A stretch of DNA of 64,000 nucleotides from Nostoc sp. S13 (GCF_029379315.1 NZ_JAQYWQ010000002.1:91355-155354), one strand, 5' to 3'. Positions 56,573-64,000 are shown, counted from the first letter of the stretch. Made by a program: numbers and translations. Notes: generated from the sequence alone by a model not told the origin.

Positions 56573-56833
56573 ATGAGTATTAATCTTGATTTGCCGCCAG
56601 AGCTAGAAAATGAGCTATTTACTGAAGCTTCTCGGCTAAACCTTCCTCTTTCTGAATATATTCTTCGGATTCTTTCCGTGAGGCAGGTTTTAGCAAATCC
56701 TCCCAAGACAGGAGTCGAACTTGTTGCTTATTGGCAGAGCGAAGGTGTGATCAACTCACGACCTGATATTACAGATAGTCAAGCATACGCTCGCAAGTTG
56801 CGCCATGAAGCCCAAACCCGTGAGCGAGAATAG
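56573..56833 (+). CDS. Type II antitoxin (VapB-like)
   Basis: An 86-residue protein with a ribbon-helix-helix-like N-terminal part (INLDLPPELENELFTEASRL, LPLSEYILRIL). The acidic/basic C-terminal tail would wrap the toxin. It is paired with a PIN-domain gene nine bases downstream. By analogy it neutralises the toxin and represses the operon. An AGGAGAA ribosome site precedes the ATG. It is immediately downstream of mfd, with a 66-base gap. Confidence 0.78.
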   Translation: MSINLDLPPELENELFTEASRLNLPLSEYILRILSVRQVLANPPKTGVELVAYWQSEGVINSRPDITDSQAYARKLRHEAQTRERE

Positions 56834-56842
56834 ATAAAGTTG

Positions 56843-57196
56843 ATGTATTTGCTAGATACCGACGTTTTGATTGATATTCAACGAGGTCATGCTCCTGCAA
56901 TAACTTGGTTTGCCAGTTTATCAGAGTTGCCCAGTGTGCCCGGCTTCGTGGTCATGGAACTAATCCAGGATGCTCAAAACAAGCAACAGCTGAGTAATGC
57001 TCTAAAACTTGTTGCGCCGCTACCTATAGTCTGGACTACTGAGGCTGATTTAACTCGCGCCTTGTCTGACTTTATGACCTACCATTTATCACACAGTTTA
57101 GGGTTGTTAGATGCGCTGATAGCTGCTTGTGCTGTTGGGCAAGGTGCAACACTTTGTACATTCAATGGCAAGCAACTTTGTAAGATTGTGGAGTAA
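56843..57196 (+). CDS. vapC: PIN-domain toxin (VapC-like)
   Basis: A 117-residue PIN-domain ribonuclease. YLLDTDVLIDIQRG gives the first catalytic Asp, VMELIQ the Glu, and LGLLDALIAACAVGQGATLC with TFNGKQL the last acidic and polar positions. VapC enzymes cleave tRNA or rRNA when antitoxin is lost. The start is ATG 56843 rather than TTG 56840. It is immediately followed by a broken hicA. Confidence 0.85.
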   Translation: MYLLDTDVLIDIQRGHAPAITWFASLSELPSVPGFVVMELIQDAQNKQQLSNALKLVAPLPIVWTTEADLTRALSDFMTYHLSHSLGLLDALIAACAVGQGATLCTFNGKQLCKIVE

Positions 57197-57359
57197 AAAG
57201 GTTGGGTTTTGCAAAGAATTACTGGCAATCATTATATTTATGAAAACCTGGAGTAGAAAAATCCTGTCAATTCCTGTTCACCGCAATCAAGATTTGAAAG
57301 TTGGAACCTTGAAAGCCTTGATGAAAATAGCCCAGCTATCTGAAGAAGATTTACTTTAA
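57197..57359 (+). pseudogene. Broken HicA toxin gene
   Basis: One frame (from 57203) reads WVLQRITGNHYIYENLE then stop, which matches the central beta strands and catalytic His region of HicA. Another frame continues with SIPVHRNQDLKVGTLKALMK then IAQLSEEDLL, the typical HicA end. The N-terminus is missing and a frameshift separates the two parts. It starts at the vapC stop, which suggests the vapBC unit or a deletion joined here. Confidence 0.72.
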
Positions 57360-57366
57360 TTGTAAA

Positions 57367-57870
57367 TTACTGCTCTAATTCATCTACTAACTTGCTTGGT
57401 TCACCGGGGTAAAAATCATAGTCTACAATCTCTGACAAACTGTAAGGACACTCCACCGGAAAAGTCCGCTTGGACAAATCTGTTTCTCCAACAGCTAATT
57501 CGACACCTTTAAGGTAGGCTTTGCGAAGTACTTCTTCAAGGTAGGGCTTTAAGCTAGGATTGTCTTCGAGGAGTTCAGCAATATCTAAGCGTTGAATACG
57601 AAGTGTTGCTAACCAGCTACGACTACGGCGCCCTGACTGGTACTGCCATTTTAATAAATGTCCAATCAACACACTCAGACGGTTTCGCAGTTCTTGACGT
57701 TGCTGTTTACCCAAAGATTGAATCTCCTCAATCAGATTTTGCAGATCAATCTGACTCCACTGTTCATTGCGAAGTAAAGTTACTTGTTCCTGCGTCCAAG
57801 CGTAAAAATCAGTGTCGTAGAGGCTTGGGGAAAGCATTGGTATCTTTGGGTTTGTTTCAGGTACACCCAT
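57367..57870 (-). CDS. DUF29 family protein
   Basis: A 167-residue DUF29 protein. LYDTDFYAWTQEQVTLLRNE is the conserved opening, followed by NLIEEIQSLGKQQRQELRN, LIGHLLKWQYQSGRRSRSW and a tail that includes FPVECPYSLSEIVDYDFYP. The family is abundant in cyanobacteria, often near toxin-antitoxin genes, and its function is unknown. The start could be 57870 or the ATG at 57837 (MLSPSLYDTD), which matches the usual family start better. Confidence 0.85.
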   Translation of the reverse strand: MGVPETNPKIPMLSPSLYDTDFYAWTQEQVTLLRNEQWSQIDLQNLIEEIQSLGKQQRQELRNRLSVLIGHLLKWQYQSGRRSRSWLATLRIQRLDIAELLEDNPSLKPYLEEVLRKAYLKGVELAVGETDLSKRTFPVECPYSLSEIVDYDFYPGEPSKLVDELEQ

Positions 57871-57936
57871 TAGGTTAGTTCAACCTCAACATCTTTGCCT
57901 TTATTGTAGAACTGTCTCAAATCGAGGTGATCAAGT

Positions 57937-58971
57937 ATGTATTACGCTCTTACTACAGTCGAAGGTTTACACCTAACGTGTGATTTTGTTGTTTACTCAG
58001 CTGCTTTGTATGGCTGTCAGCCAGATTACACACCTAGTTCCACAGGACTGCATGAAGTGTATCGTCAGCCATATGAATATCTTGGCATCATTCCATTCAA
58101 AAATTACGCTTCATTTAGCCCTATTTCAGCAATGGATGATTTGACTCTAGAGGCTATGGAAAGTCTGCAAACTAGAAGACTTAAGGATTTCACTTGCATT
58201 GCTTTTGAAGCTAATTTTGATGATCAAGATTTAGCATCAATCGGAAGTGTAAACAACAATGAAAAATTTTTGCAGCAATTACTGGAGCAGGGGGAAAGAA
58301 TTATCGATGTAATTAGATTATTCCTCTTCAAACCTGGAAATAACACAAGTATCGGGCGTGTTGGGGGTGTTGGAAATGGGATTTCTGGTGTGTGGATTGG
58401 TGATGATGGTGAACACGCGAAATTTATTGCTAGACAACTTTCCCCTTATCAATTTGTTCAAAAACCAATACAGGTAAAACTTACAGATGTGCGAAAAATA
58501 TATAACGACCCTGTATTTACAGAGCTTTGCTCTGCTGCCTGCTATACTCTTGACAACCTTGATCCTTTGCTTAGACGAATTTTTCAGGGATTACTTGCAT
58601 TTCGAGAAAGTGGAGAAATTCAAAATCAAGAGGCAAGATTTTTGAGATTGGCTTCTCTAGCAGAACATCTAGCAAAAAAAGATGCTACTGAGCATCTCCA
58701 GGGACTCGAATTACGAAATCGTATTGCTCAGATAGCACAATCAGGTTGGGACGAAAAAAGTGATGTATTGAATGTAGTGAAGGATTTGTGGAAGCACGTC
58801 AGAAATCCACTTACTCATTCAGTTGAGACCTTCACTTCAATTGCTCGTGATCCAGAGCAAGACATACCAAACATGGAGAGGATTGTAATAGATATGCTGC
58901 AAGCAGTTGTTATTGCATGGCGTGATGAGCAATTTGGCACTGACGCATACACATCACTGCTATCAGAGTAA
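57937..58971 (+). CDS. Unknown protein with HEPN-like RxxxxH motif
   Basis: A 344-residue soluble protein that I do not recognise. The first 230 residues are a mixed alpha/beta domain with a glycine-rich stretch (SIGRVGGVGNGISGVWIGDD). The C-terminal 110 residues are helical and contain LWKHVRNPLTHSVETF. Arg289 and His294 (RNPLTH) fit the RX4-6H motif of HEPN ribonucleases and related abortive-infection proteins. The gene sits in a patch of toxin-antitoxin genes and remnants, which makes a defence role worth testing, but the helical tail could be structural only. Confidence 0.5.
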   Translation: MYYALTTVEGLHLTCDFVVYSAALYGCQPDYTPSSTGLHEVYRQPYEYLGIIPFKNYASFSPISAMDDLTLEAMESLQTRRLKDFTCIAFEANFDDQDLASIGSVNNNEKFLQQLLEQGERIIDVIRLFLFKPGNNTSIGRVGGVGNGISGVWIGDDGEHAKFIARQLSPYQFVQKPIQVKLTDVRKIYNDPVFTELCSAACYTLDNLDPLLRRIFQGLLAFRESGEIQNQEARFLRLASLAEHLAKKDATEHLQGLELRNRIAQIAQSGWDEKSDVLNVVKDLWKHVRNPLTHSVETFTSIARDPEQDIPNMERIVIDMLQAVVIAWRDEQFGTDAYTSLLSE

Positions 58972-59172
58972 AATATGCTTCGATAGCAAGCTAAGTAAAC
59001 TGCGGCAGAACAATGCATTGGCTAACAGTTGTAGGTTGGATTGACACCAGCAAACTCAACACTTGCTTCTACTCAAATCCCACTACTTATTGCTATTTTG
59101 GCGATCGCACCCTAACAACCCCAACAGACTACAAGCAGAGATAATTTATAGTATGACTTTCGTATAATAGCT

Positions 59173-59424
59173 ATGACTGAGTTACTTGAACAAGCGATCG
59201 CCAAACTAAAAAATTTACCTGCCAATCAACAAGATGCGTAGGCGTAGCCCGCCGCAGGCATCGCAGCGATGATTTTGGAAGAACTAGAAGATGAACGCTC
59301 TTGAGATGAAACTTTCGCCCGTTCTCGTGACTTACTCACTTTCCTTGCAACCGAAGCAATGGCTGAATACAGTGCAGGAAAAACCTAAGAATTAGATTCA
59401 GATACATTGCACAGCCACTTATAA
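59173..59424 (+). pseudogene. Broken antitoxin-like gene with repeat insertion
   Basis: A single frame reads MTELLEQAIAKLKNLPANQQ, then two stops in an inserted repeat (GGCGTAGCCCGCCGCAGGCA), then AAMILEELEDERS, a stop in place of Trp, DETFARSRDLLTFLATEAMA and a further stop. This is the familiar short antitoxin type found in Nostoc. At least four in-frame stops make it nonfunctional. The insertion is a known repeat type of this window. Confidence 0.7.
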
Positions 59425-59452
59425 GTTGCTCTCTCAGTTGTAGCGACACAGT

Positions 59453-59573
59453 GCGATCGCATTACCCAATTTTGTTCAAAAGATGAGTGCTTACTGTACG
59501 ATAAAGTCGGCGAAATCTAAAGCAGAATTAACGCAGATTGGCATTGATTAGAGCGATACTTGCGGCAGTCTAA
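59453..59573 (+). pseudogene. Decayed duplicate of part of mfd
   Basis: About 120 bases align without gaps to mfd at 56084-56203. Shared runs include CAAAAGATGAGTGC, AAATCTAAA-CAGAATTAA and GCAGATTG. Translation gives QKMSAYCTIKSAKSKAELTQ, then stop, against [20 protein letters not shown] in mfd. Substitutions and the stop show that it is an old, nonfunctional fragment. Confidence 0.75.
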
Positions 59574-59606
59574 TCAACCCATCCACCATTGAAATTTTCA
59601 GATGAT

Positions 59607-60038
59607 TTATAAATAGTCAAAAAATACTTCAGGTACTAACTTTAATTCCCCAGATTTAAAGCGAGAGATATCTATCCATAAAGCTCTATGTTTATGATTT
59701 GGTGATTCTGAAAAAACTAAACTTTCTAGTTGATAAAATTTTGAATCAGCAAAGTCACATTGATAAAGCTGAATAATTTCATGACCTTGCCTACCATTAA
59801 ATGTAAACAGGTTCTCTATACAACCTAGATATTTAATATTCGTTAAGTCTGCCTGAATTTCCTCTTGAAACTCCCGTTCTAAGGCGGCGTGGCTAGTTTC
59901 GCCAAATTCAACACCACCGCCCAAAGCACGATAAAATGTTTCTTGCTTTACGGGATCGTAGCCTTCAGAAACAAATATGCGTTCGCCATCCCGAATTAGC
60001 CCCAAGGCTATTACCCGAATTTCCCCTGCTTTATTCAT
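59607..60038 (-). CDS. NUDIX hydrolase
   Basis: A 143-residue NUDIX protein. The NUDIX box is present as GGGVEFGETSHAALEREFQE followed by E-I, matching G-x5-E-x7-REUxEE. Flanking strands IRVIALGLIRDGERIFVSEG and CIENLFTFNGRQGHEIIQLY are typical. It should hydrolyse a nucleoside diphosphate linked to another moiety; the substrate is not predictable. It starts eight bases after the end of the DUF3531 gene on the same strand, so they share an operon. Confidence 0.9.
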   Translation of the reverse strand: MNKAGEIRVIALGLIRDGERIFVSEGYDPVKQETFYRALGGGVEFGETSHAALEREFQEEIQADLTNIKYLGCIENLFTFNGRQGHEIIQLYQCDFADSKFYQLESLVFSESPNHKHRALWIDISRFKSGELKLVPEVFFDYL

Positions 60039-60046
60039 TTTTATAA

Positions 60047-60499
60047 CTAATTATCGTAAATAGACTGAGGGCGACTTTCGCTATTCTCAACAGGCCAATC
60101 TGAATTTTCGCCGCCGATGTACAATTCTTCAATGGTGACATATTCGTCACTTAGCTGTGTGAGAGCGTTGATTAAAATATCCAGAGCGATCGCATCACTG
60201 GTTCCTAAGTCAAACCAACAACGCCCCCACTGACCCTCATATTCAAACTCACCGATGTTGTGCATCAGTGCTAACAGGCTTTTGTCATACCCTTGTGCAT
60301 CATAATTCATGTAGCTAATATCGAGTCCAGTATCCTGCACTTGAAGATTCTCTGCATTAAATGCACCCAATTTACCCAGATAAAACCAGGAATTGAAAAC
60401 TTCTTCTACATATTGCTTTTCACGCGCCGAAGGATTTGTGCTGAATTTCAGCCAAATCCACATATCAAAAGGATTAATTTCCCGGAACTGAATCTCCAT
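60047..60499 (-). CDS. DUF3531 family protein
   Basis: A 150-residue soluble protein, which I recognise as DUF3531, a family found in cyanobacteria and plastids with no settled role. Conserved-looking parts include FREINPFDMWIWLKFSTNPS, YLGKLGAFNAENLQVQDTGL and QWGRCWFDLGTSDAIALDIL. There is no signal or membrane segment. It is the first gene of a two-gene operon with the NUDIX hydrolase. Confidence 0.78.
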   Translation of the reverse strand: MEIQFREINPFDMWIWLKFSTNPSAREKQYVEEVFNSWFYLGKLGAFNAENLQVQDTGLDISYMNYDAQGYDKSLLALMHNIGEFEYEGQWGRCWFDLGTSDAIALDILINALTQLSDEYVTIEELYIGGENSDWPVENSESRPQSIYDN

Positions 60500-60540
60500 T
60501 TTGGTCTAATATCTCAATTACTCTTCTGAAAATAAGCATA

Positions 60541-60636
60541 TCAAAGTAGGGAGTAGGGAGTGGGGAGTGGGGGGATAAGGGAGATGAGAGAGATGAGGAA
60601 GAAGAATTAATAACCAATGGCCAATGCCCTATGCCC
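60541..60636. repeat. GGGAGTA heptamer tract
   Basis: GTAGGGAGTAGGGAGTGGGG, then GATGAGAGAGATGAGG, then CCAATGGCCAATGCCCTATG mark a compound heptamer tract that touches the 3' end of the TPR gene. Confidence 0.75.
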
Positions 60637-60638
60637 AG

Positions 60639-61598
60639 TTATCTAGAATTGTTCAGGCTAACAGCATTTTTGCGTTCGCGCTCAATTTGTTTGACTAAAT
60701 CGCCTGGGAGTTGGGATTTTTTAGTCAATGCTTTGTCAAAATTAGCGATCGCTTCCTGAATCATCTGCTGGTTTTTTTCTTTTTGCCCCAGTTCTTTCAA
60801 GATTTGGGCTTTGAGATAATAAATTTCTGGATTATCGGATGTGGTTTTGAGCGCACGGTTGACATACTCTAGTGCCTGTGAATACCTTTTTAAATCCCGG
60901 TAAGCAAGAGCAATACCCCGATCCACTAGATACTTAGGAGCAGCATTTTTTTCTAACCCTCCAATTGCCTGATCTGGGCTAGCAAAAGGCAAATTAACCG
61001 CCAACAATAAATCCATATAACCCTTGATTAAATTCAGTTCTGGATCGTTGGCAGAAATTGCTTGGGCTTTGTCTAAATATTCATAAACTTGCCGTAACCG
61101 ACTAAAGGCTTGCGGCACACCATTGACTGTGCCCTCACGGGTGAGAACTACTGCTCCCTCTAAAAAATGACCAACAGCAGTGTATAAATTACCACGCAAT
61201 GGATCGCTCGCAATCAGTTTTTGTCCGGTTTCTAGGGTTTTCTGGCTGTAGGTGTCGAGTTTAGCCCAATCCTTATTTCCGTATGCTAAAGATGCGTTGA
61301 TGGCATAAGCTAGAGGTTCATTTGGCTCTTTGGATAATGCTTGTTCGAGATAACGCTCTGCGGCTGGATAGTTGCCCTGTTGGAAAATCGCTTTAAAAGC
61401 TGCTTCTGTTTGATCGCCAATTTGATGAGGTTCGCGATTGCGAAAGGGATCACCAGCTAAAGAGGGATTTACCCACAAATTAAGTGCGATTGCCCAAGGG
61501 GCAACGCCAAAGGCGATCGCAGCGCCAAAAGCAGTCTGAGCAAGGGTAGTAAGTCTAGCAGACACTACTAATCGAGGCGAAGAAAACTTTTTAGTCAT
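60639..61598 (-). CDS. TPR-repeat protein (Sll0314/Alr1548-like)
   Basis: A 319-residue protein with an N-terminal hydrophobic segment (TAFGAAIAFGVAPWAIALNL, about 22-41) that is a signal peptide or anchor. TPR-type helical pairs fill the rest, for example AAFKAIFQQGNYPAAERYLE, YLVDRGIALAYRDLKRYSQA and NPEIYYLKAQILKELGQKEK. TPR proteins mediate protein contacts, and location would be periplasmic. I think it is the family known as Sll0314/Alr1548, but the precise function is unknown. Confidence 0.75.
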   Translation of the reverse strand: MTKKFSSPRLVVSARLTTLAQTAFGAAIAFGVAPWAIALNLWVNPSLAGDPFRNREPHQIGDQTEAAFKAIFQQGNYPAAERYLEQALSKEPNEPLAYAINASLAYGNKDWAKLDTYSQKTLETGQKLIASDPLRGNLYTAVGHFLEGAVVLTREGTVNGVPQAFSRLRQVYEYLDKAQAISANDPELNLIKGYMDLLLAVNLPFASPDQAIGGLEKNAAPKYLVDRGIALAYRDLKRYSQALEYVNRALKTTSDNPEIYYLKAQILKELGQKEKNQQMIQEAIANFDKALTKKSQLPGDLVKQIERERKNAVSLNNSR

Positions 61599-62008
61599 TT
61601 TAACCCTCAGAATAATTGCGGTTGAAATAGTTGTATGTGTTACTTAGAATGCAAAAAGTGGTTAATTTTTACACTGAGCGACTTGCCTTGAGCCTGTCTT
61701 GAGCGTAGCCGTTGGCGCAGCCTCTCGTAGAGAAGGGCGCAGTCGAAAGGAGTCGAAGTGTTAACTTGCCTCTGCTTCAACCAAAATTTTCTTATATAAA
61801 AGTTGACTTTGGTAATTTTTCCATGTTCCCAGGCTTGTTATAGACATTGTTTAAGGGTGAGTCTGCCACAATGGAGAAAAAGTGGATTATTCTTGCTGCT
61901 AAATTAAGGTGTTAATTCAGGTAATGCGCTAGAAATTTTTCTAGAATTTTCCAGATGTTCTCAGTGTAGCTAATCAGTAATTTGCTGACTTTTTGGTAAT
62001 CTTAACAA
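61599..62008. other. Divergent gap with an interspersed repeat
   Basis: The gap holds GCCTGTCTTGAGCGTAGCCG and AGAGAAGGGCGCAGTCGAAA (about 61685-61760), of the repeat family seen elsewhere in this window. The remainder should carry promoters for the TPR gene and the ABC ATPase. No gene is visible. Confidence 0.5.
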
Positions 62009-62683
62009 ATGCTTTATCTCCGAAATCTAATTTATCACCCCACAGCGTGCCCAACAGCGATTCTCAAATCGATCAACTTGGAATTAGCACCGCAGCAGCT
62101 AGGTCTGATTATTGGCCCGAGTGGTTCGGGAAAAAGTACCTTACTAGAAATTTTATCAGGACTAGCCGAACCTACTACCGGCGCACTCTTCTGGCGGGAA
62201 CAAGAACTTATACCAGAACAGCTACAACAATTGGCTGGGTTGGTATTTCAGTTTCCAGAGCGGCACTTTTGCGGTGGTTCGATTTTAGAAGAATTGCGTT
62301 TAGGACATCCTGAGTTAGGGTCTGAACGAGTCAGACAGGCGTTGACTGAGGTGGGATTAGAGCATTTATCGCTTTCCGCGGCTCCCCATGCTTTGAGTGG
62401 TGGTCAGCAACGACGTTTAGCTTTGGCAGTGCAATTGATTCGCCAGCCAAATTTATTGTTATTGGATGAACCCACAGCTGGGTTAGATTGGTCAATGCGT
62501 CGCCAACTGGTAAATTTATTAGCGAAACTGAAACAAGATTGGACGCTGTTGGTAGTGACACACGATGCCGGGGATCTGTTAGCGATCGCAGACCGTTGCT
62601 GGACACTCAACCACGGTGAATTAGAATCAGTAGATCCAAGGAAACTAGAAAACAAAGTTAAAGAACCTCTACCAGTAGTATGA
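62009..62683 (+). CDS. ABC transporter ATP-binding protein (ECF/CbiO-like)
   Basis: A 224-residue ATPase. Walker A is GPSGSGKST, the Q-loop segment is GLVFQFPERHFCGGSILEEL, the signature is ALSGGQQRRLALAVQL, Walker B is LLLLDEPTAGLD and the switch His is in VVTHDAGDL. The FQFPE motif is characteristic of energy-coupling-factor ATPases for vitamins and metals. No T- or S-component is adjacent, so the partner would be elsewhere. It precedes rsmG on the same strand, separated by repeats. Confidence 0.88.
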   Translation: MLYLRNLIYHPTACPTAILKSINLELAPQQLGLIIGPSGSGKSTLLEILSGLAEPTTGALFWREQELIPEQLQQLAGLVFQFPERHFCGGSILEELRLGHPELGSERVRQALTEVGLEHLSLSAAPHALSGGQQRRLALAVQLIRQPNLLLLDEPTAGLDWSMRRQLVNLLAKLKQDWTLLVVTHDAGDLLAIADRCWTLNHGELESVDPRKLENKVKEPLPVV

Positions 62684-62979
62684 AAGGGGGAGTAGGGAGC
62701 AAGAATTTTAGATTTTAGATTTTGGATTTTGGATTAAAGAATTGAAATTTAATCTAAAAGACGCTTTCTACGAGACGCGCAAGGGACGCGGACTCGCTCT
62801 CAGCGTTCGCGTAGCGTCTCGTAGAGAAGGCTTTACGCTCCGCTATCGTCAATCCCTTCTCCCAAGGGGAGACGCTGCGCGAACGGGTTCAGCAGTCGCT
62901 CATGGGGGAAACCCCCAAGACCGCGCTGCTTCACCAAAATCCAAAATTGAATTGCCCAATGACAAATGACAAATGACAA
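62684..62979. repeat. Compound interspersed repeats before rsmG
   Basis: Three repeat types lie in series: TTTTAGATTTTGGATTTTGG, then GAGACGC/GCGTCTC cores with GCGTTCGCGTAGCGTCTCGT and CAAGGGGAGACGCTGCGCGA, then AATGACAAATGACAAATGAC up to the start codon. The 15-mer at 62862-62876 is shared with the in-frame insertion in the M16 gene. No gene is visible here. Confidence 0.8.
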
Positions 62980-63717
62980 ATGACAAACTTATTGCCTGAG
63001 ATGGCAGAAATTTGGCAGGAAACTCTCAATTGGCAACCAACTCTCCAACAACAAGCGCAATTCCAAAGGCTTTATGAGTTAATTCTAGAAGGTAATCGCC
63101 AACTAAATTTAACTCGGATCACTGACCCGCAAGAGTTTTGGGAAAAACATCTCTGGGATTCTCTGCGAGGAATTGCGCCACAGGGGCAATTTATCCCGTC
63201 TCTTCAAGAAGCTGCATCTGTGATTGATATTGGCACGGGTGCAGGTTTTCCGGGTGTTGCAGTGACAATTACTGCACCTAATTGCAAAATTACTCTGATG
63301 GATTCAACCCGTAAAAAAATTACTTTTATCGACAATATATTAACTGAACTTGCCCTGAGCAATGCCAAAACTATCGTTGGTAGGGCTGAAGAAATCGGTC
63401 AGCAACCCCAGCACCGACAAGCTTATGATATTGCCTTGATCCGCGCTGTTGGGACAGCTTCTGTTTGTGCAGAATATGCCCTACCATTACTTAAACGAAG
63501 TGGTTTAGCCATAATTTATCGTGGTAATTGGACAGAGGAAGAAACCACAGTTTTGCAAAATACGGTTAACCAGCTAGGTGGCGTAATTGAATTAATTGAA
63601 AAATTTACCACTCCTCTAAGTGATAGCATCCGTCATTGCCTTTATGTGCGTAAGGTAGCAAACACTCCAGCTAATTTTCCCCGTGCTGTAGGTGTACCTT
63701 CTCAAAAACCGCTTTGA
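62980..63717 (+). CDS. rsmG: 16S rRNA (guanine-527-N7)-methyltransferase
   Basis: A 245-residue SAM-dependent methyltransferase that modifies G527 of 16S rRNA. NRQLNLTRITDPQEFWEKHL is the conserved start, VIDIGTGAGFPGVAV the SAM-binding loop, and VGRAEEIG with IALIRAVG the later catalytic-side blocks. Loss of this enzyme gives streptomycin tolerance in other bacteria. ATG 62980 (MTNLLPEMAEIW) lies at the end of the AATGACA repeat; ATG 63001 is the alternative. Confidence 0.93.
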   Translation: MTNLLPEMAEIWQETLNWQPTLQQQAQFQRLYELILEGNRQLNLTRITDPQEFWEKHLWDSLRGIAPQGQFIPSLQEAASVIDIGTGAGFPGVAVTITAPNCKITLMDSTRKKITFIDNILTELALSNAKTIVGRAEEIGQQPQHRQAYDIALIRAVGTASVCAEYALPLLKRSGLAIIYRGNWTEEETTVLQNTVNQLGGVIELIEKFTTPLSDSIRHCLYVRKVANTPANFPRAVGVPSQKPL

Positions 63718-63767
63718 GGGGGGAGTGCCAGAAAAAAGGCGTTGCTGAGTGAAAGTATGAATTAGTC

Positions 63768-64000
63768 ACTTCCGAGTTCAGAGGTGGAATGATGAGGCTT
63801 TTAAGTAAAGCGATCGCTCCGACGGGCTACACTGTCGCCTTTTTGACTCGACAATTGGTGTTAAAAGGTGCAACTTCCGAGTTCAGAAGGGGAATGGTGA
63901 AGCTTTTAAGTCGAGCGATCGCTCTGACGGGCTATGCTGTCGCCCTTTTGACTCGACAATTGGTGTTAAAAGGTGCAACTTCCGAGTTCAGAAGGGGAAT
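63768..64000 (+). repeat. 105-bp tandem repeat with coding-compatible period, truncated by the window end
   Basis: Copies begin at 63768, 63873 and 63978, exactly 105 bases apart, each with ACTTCCGAGTTCAGA at the start and one GCGATCGC. The period is a multiple of three, and one frame has no stop across the visible copies. It encodes a 35-residue unit: MVKLLSRAIALTGYAVALLT then RQLVLKGATSEFRRG, with small changes in the first copy. ATG codons occur at 63789 and 63792. Whether it is translated is unknown, and it continues past the window. Confidence 0.75.

Noticed and set aside
62742..62969. A 75-codon frame upstream of rsmG
   Set aside because: It spans three known repeat types and ends in the AATGACA tract; it is not a gene.

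Overview
The window looks like chromosome of a filamentous, heterocyst-type cyanobacterium close to Nostoc. The reasons are ntcA, frequent HIP1 octamers (GCGATCGC), several families found mainly in cyanobacteria (DUF3084, DUF3146, DUF3531, TIGR02652), and many short heptamer tandem repeats of the STRR kind described from heterocystous cyanobacteria. Base composition is moderately AT-rich. I see no rRNA, tRNA, CRISPR array, transposase or phage gene.

Layout. 1-13.5 kb: mixed metabolic genes (gamma carbonic anhydrase-like protein, VOC protein, M16 peptidase, a ModA-like protein with a PEP-CTERM tail, a membrane protein resembling PaxB/Pyr4 terpene cyclases, methionine aminopeptidase, an amidase) with two broken genes, a cupredoxin and a Crp/Fnr regulator. 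13.7-18.5 kb: two AT-rich glycosyltransferases, an aldo/keto reductase and a membrane protein ending at a MITE-like element. 18.5-25 kb: a housekeeping block with DUF3146, a YqgF-like nuclease, DUF3084, ntcA divergent from fabI, hisB and an ABC ATPase. 25-42 kb: a Wzx/Wzy-type exopolysaccharide locus containing Wza-like exporter, secreted beta-helix protein, Wzc-like autokinase, three GT4 glycosyltransferases, an AlgD-like GDP-mannose dehydrogenase, polymerase, flippase and initiating sugar transferase. 43.4-49.3 kb: one large NRPS gene, A-T-C-A-T-TE. 49.5-56.5 kb: aldo/keto reductase, CorC-like membrane protein and mfd. 56.5-59.6 kb: an accessory patch with vapBC, broken hicA, DUF29, an unknown protein with a HEPN-like RxxxxH motif, a broken antitoxin gene and a decayed copy of part of mfd. 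59.6-64 kb: NUDIX, DUF3531, TPR protein, ABC ATPase, rsmG, and a 105-bp tandem repeat running off the end.

How the genes work together. The exopolysaccharide genes account for most steps of a lipid-linked pathway: priming, sugar transfer, uronic acid supply, flipping, polymerisation, length control and export. The AlgD-like enzyme suggests that the polymer contains mannuronic acid or a derived uronic acid.

The most distinctive feature is how small repeats have shaped genes. Nested repeats lie in frame inside the M16 peptidase and mfd, heptamer tracts reach the start codons of several genes, and a MITE-like element sits exactly on a stop codon. The best candidates for less-described biology are the PaxB/Pyr4-like protein, the PEP-CTERM ModA, the HEPN-motif protein, the compact NRPS and the coding-compatible 105-bp repeat.
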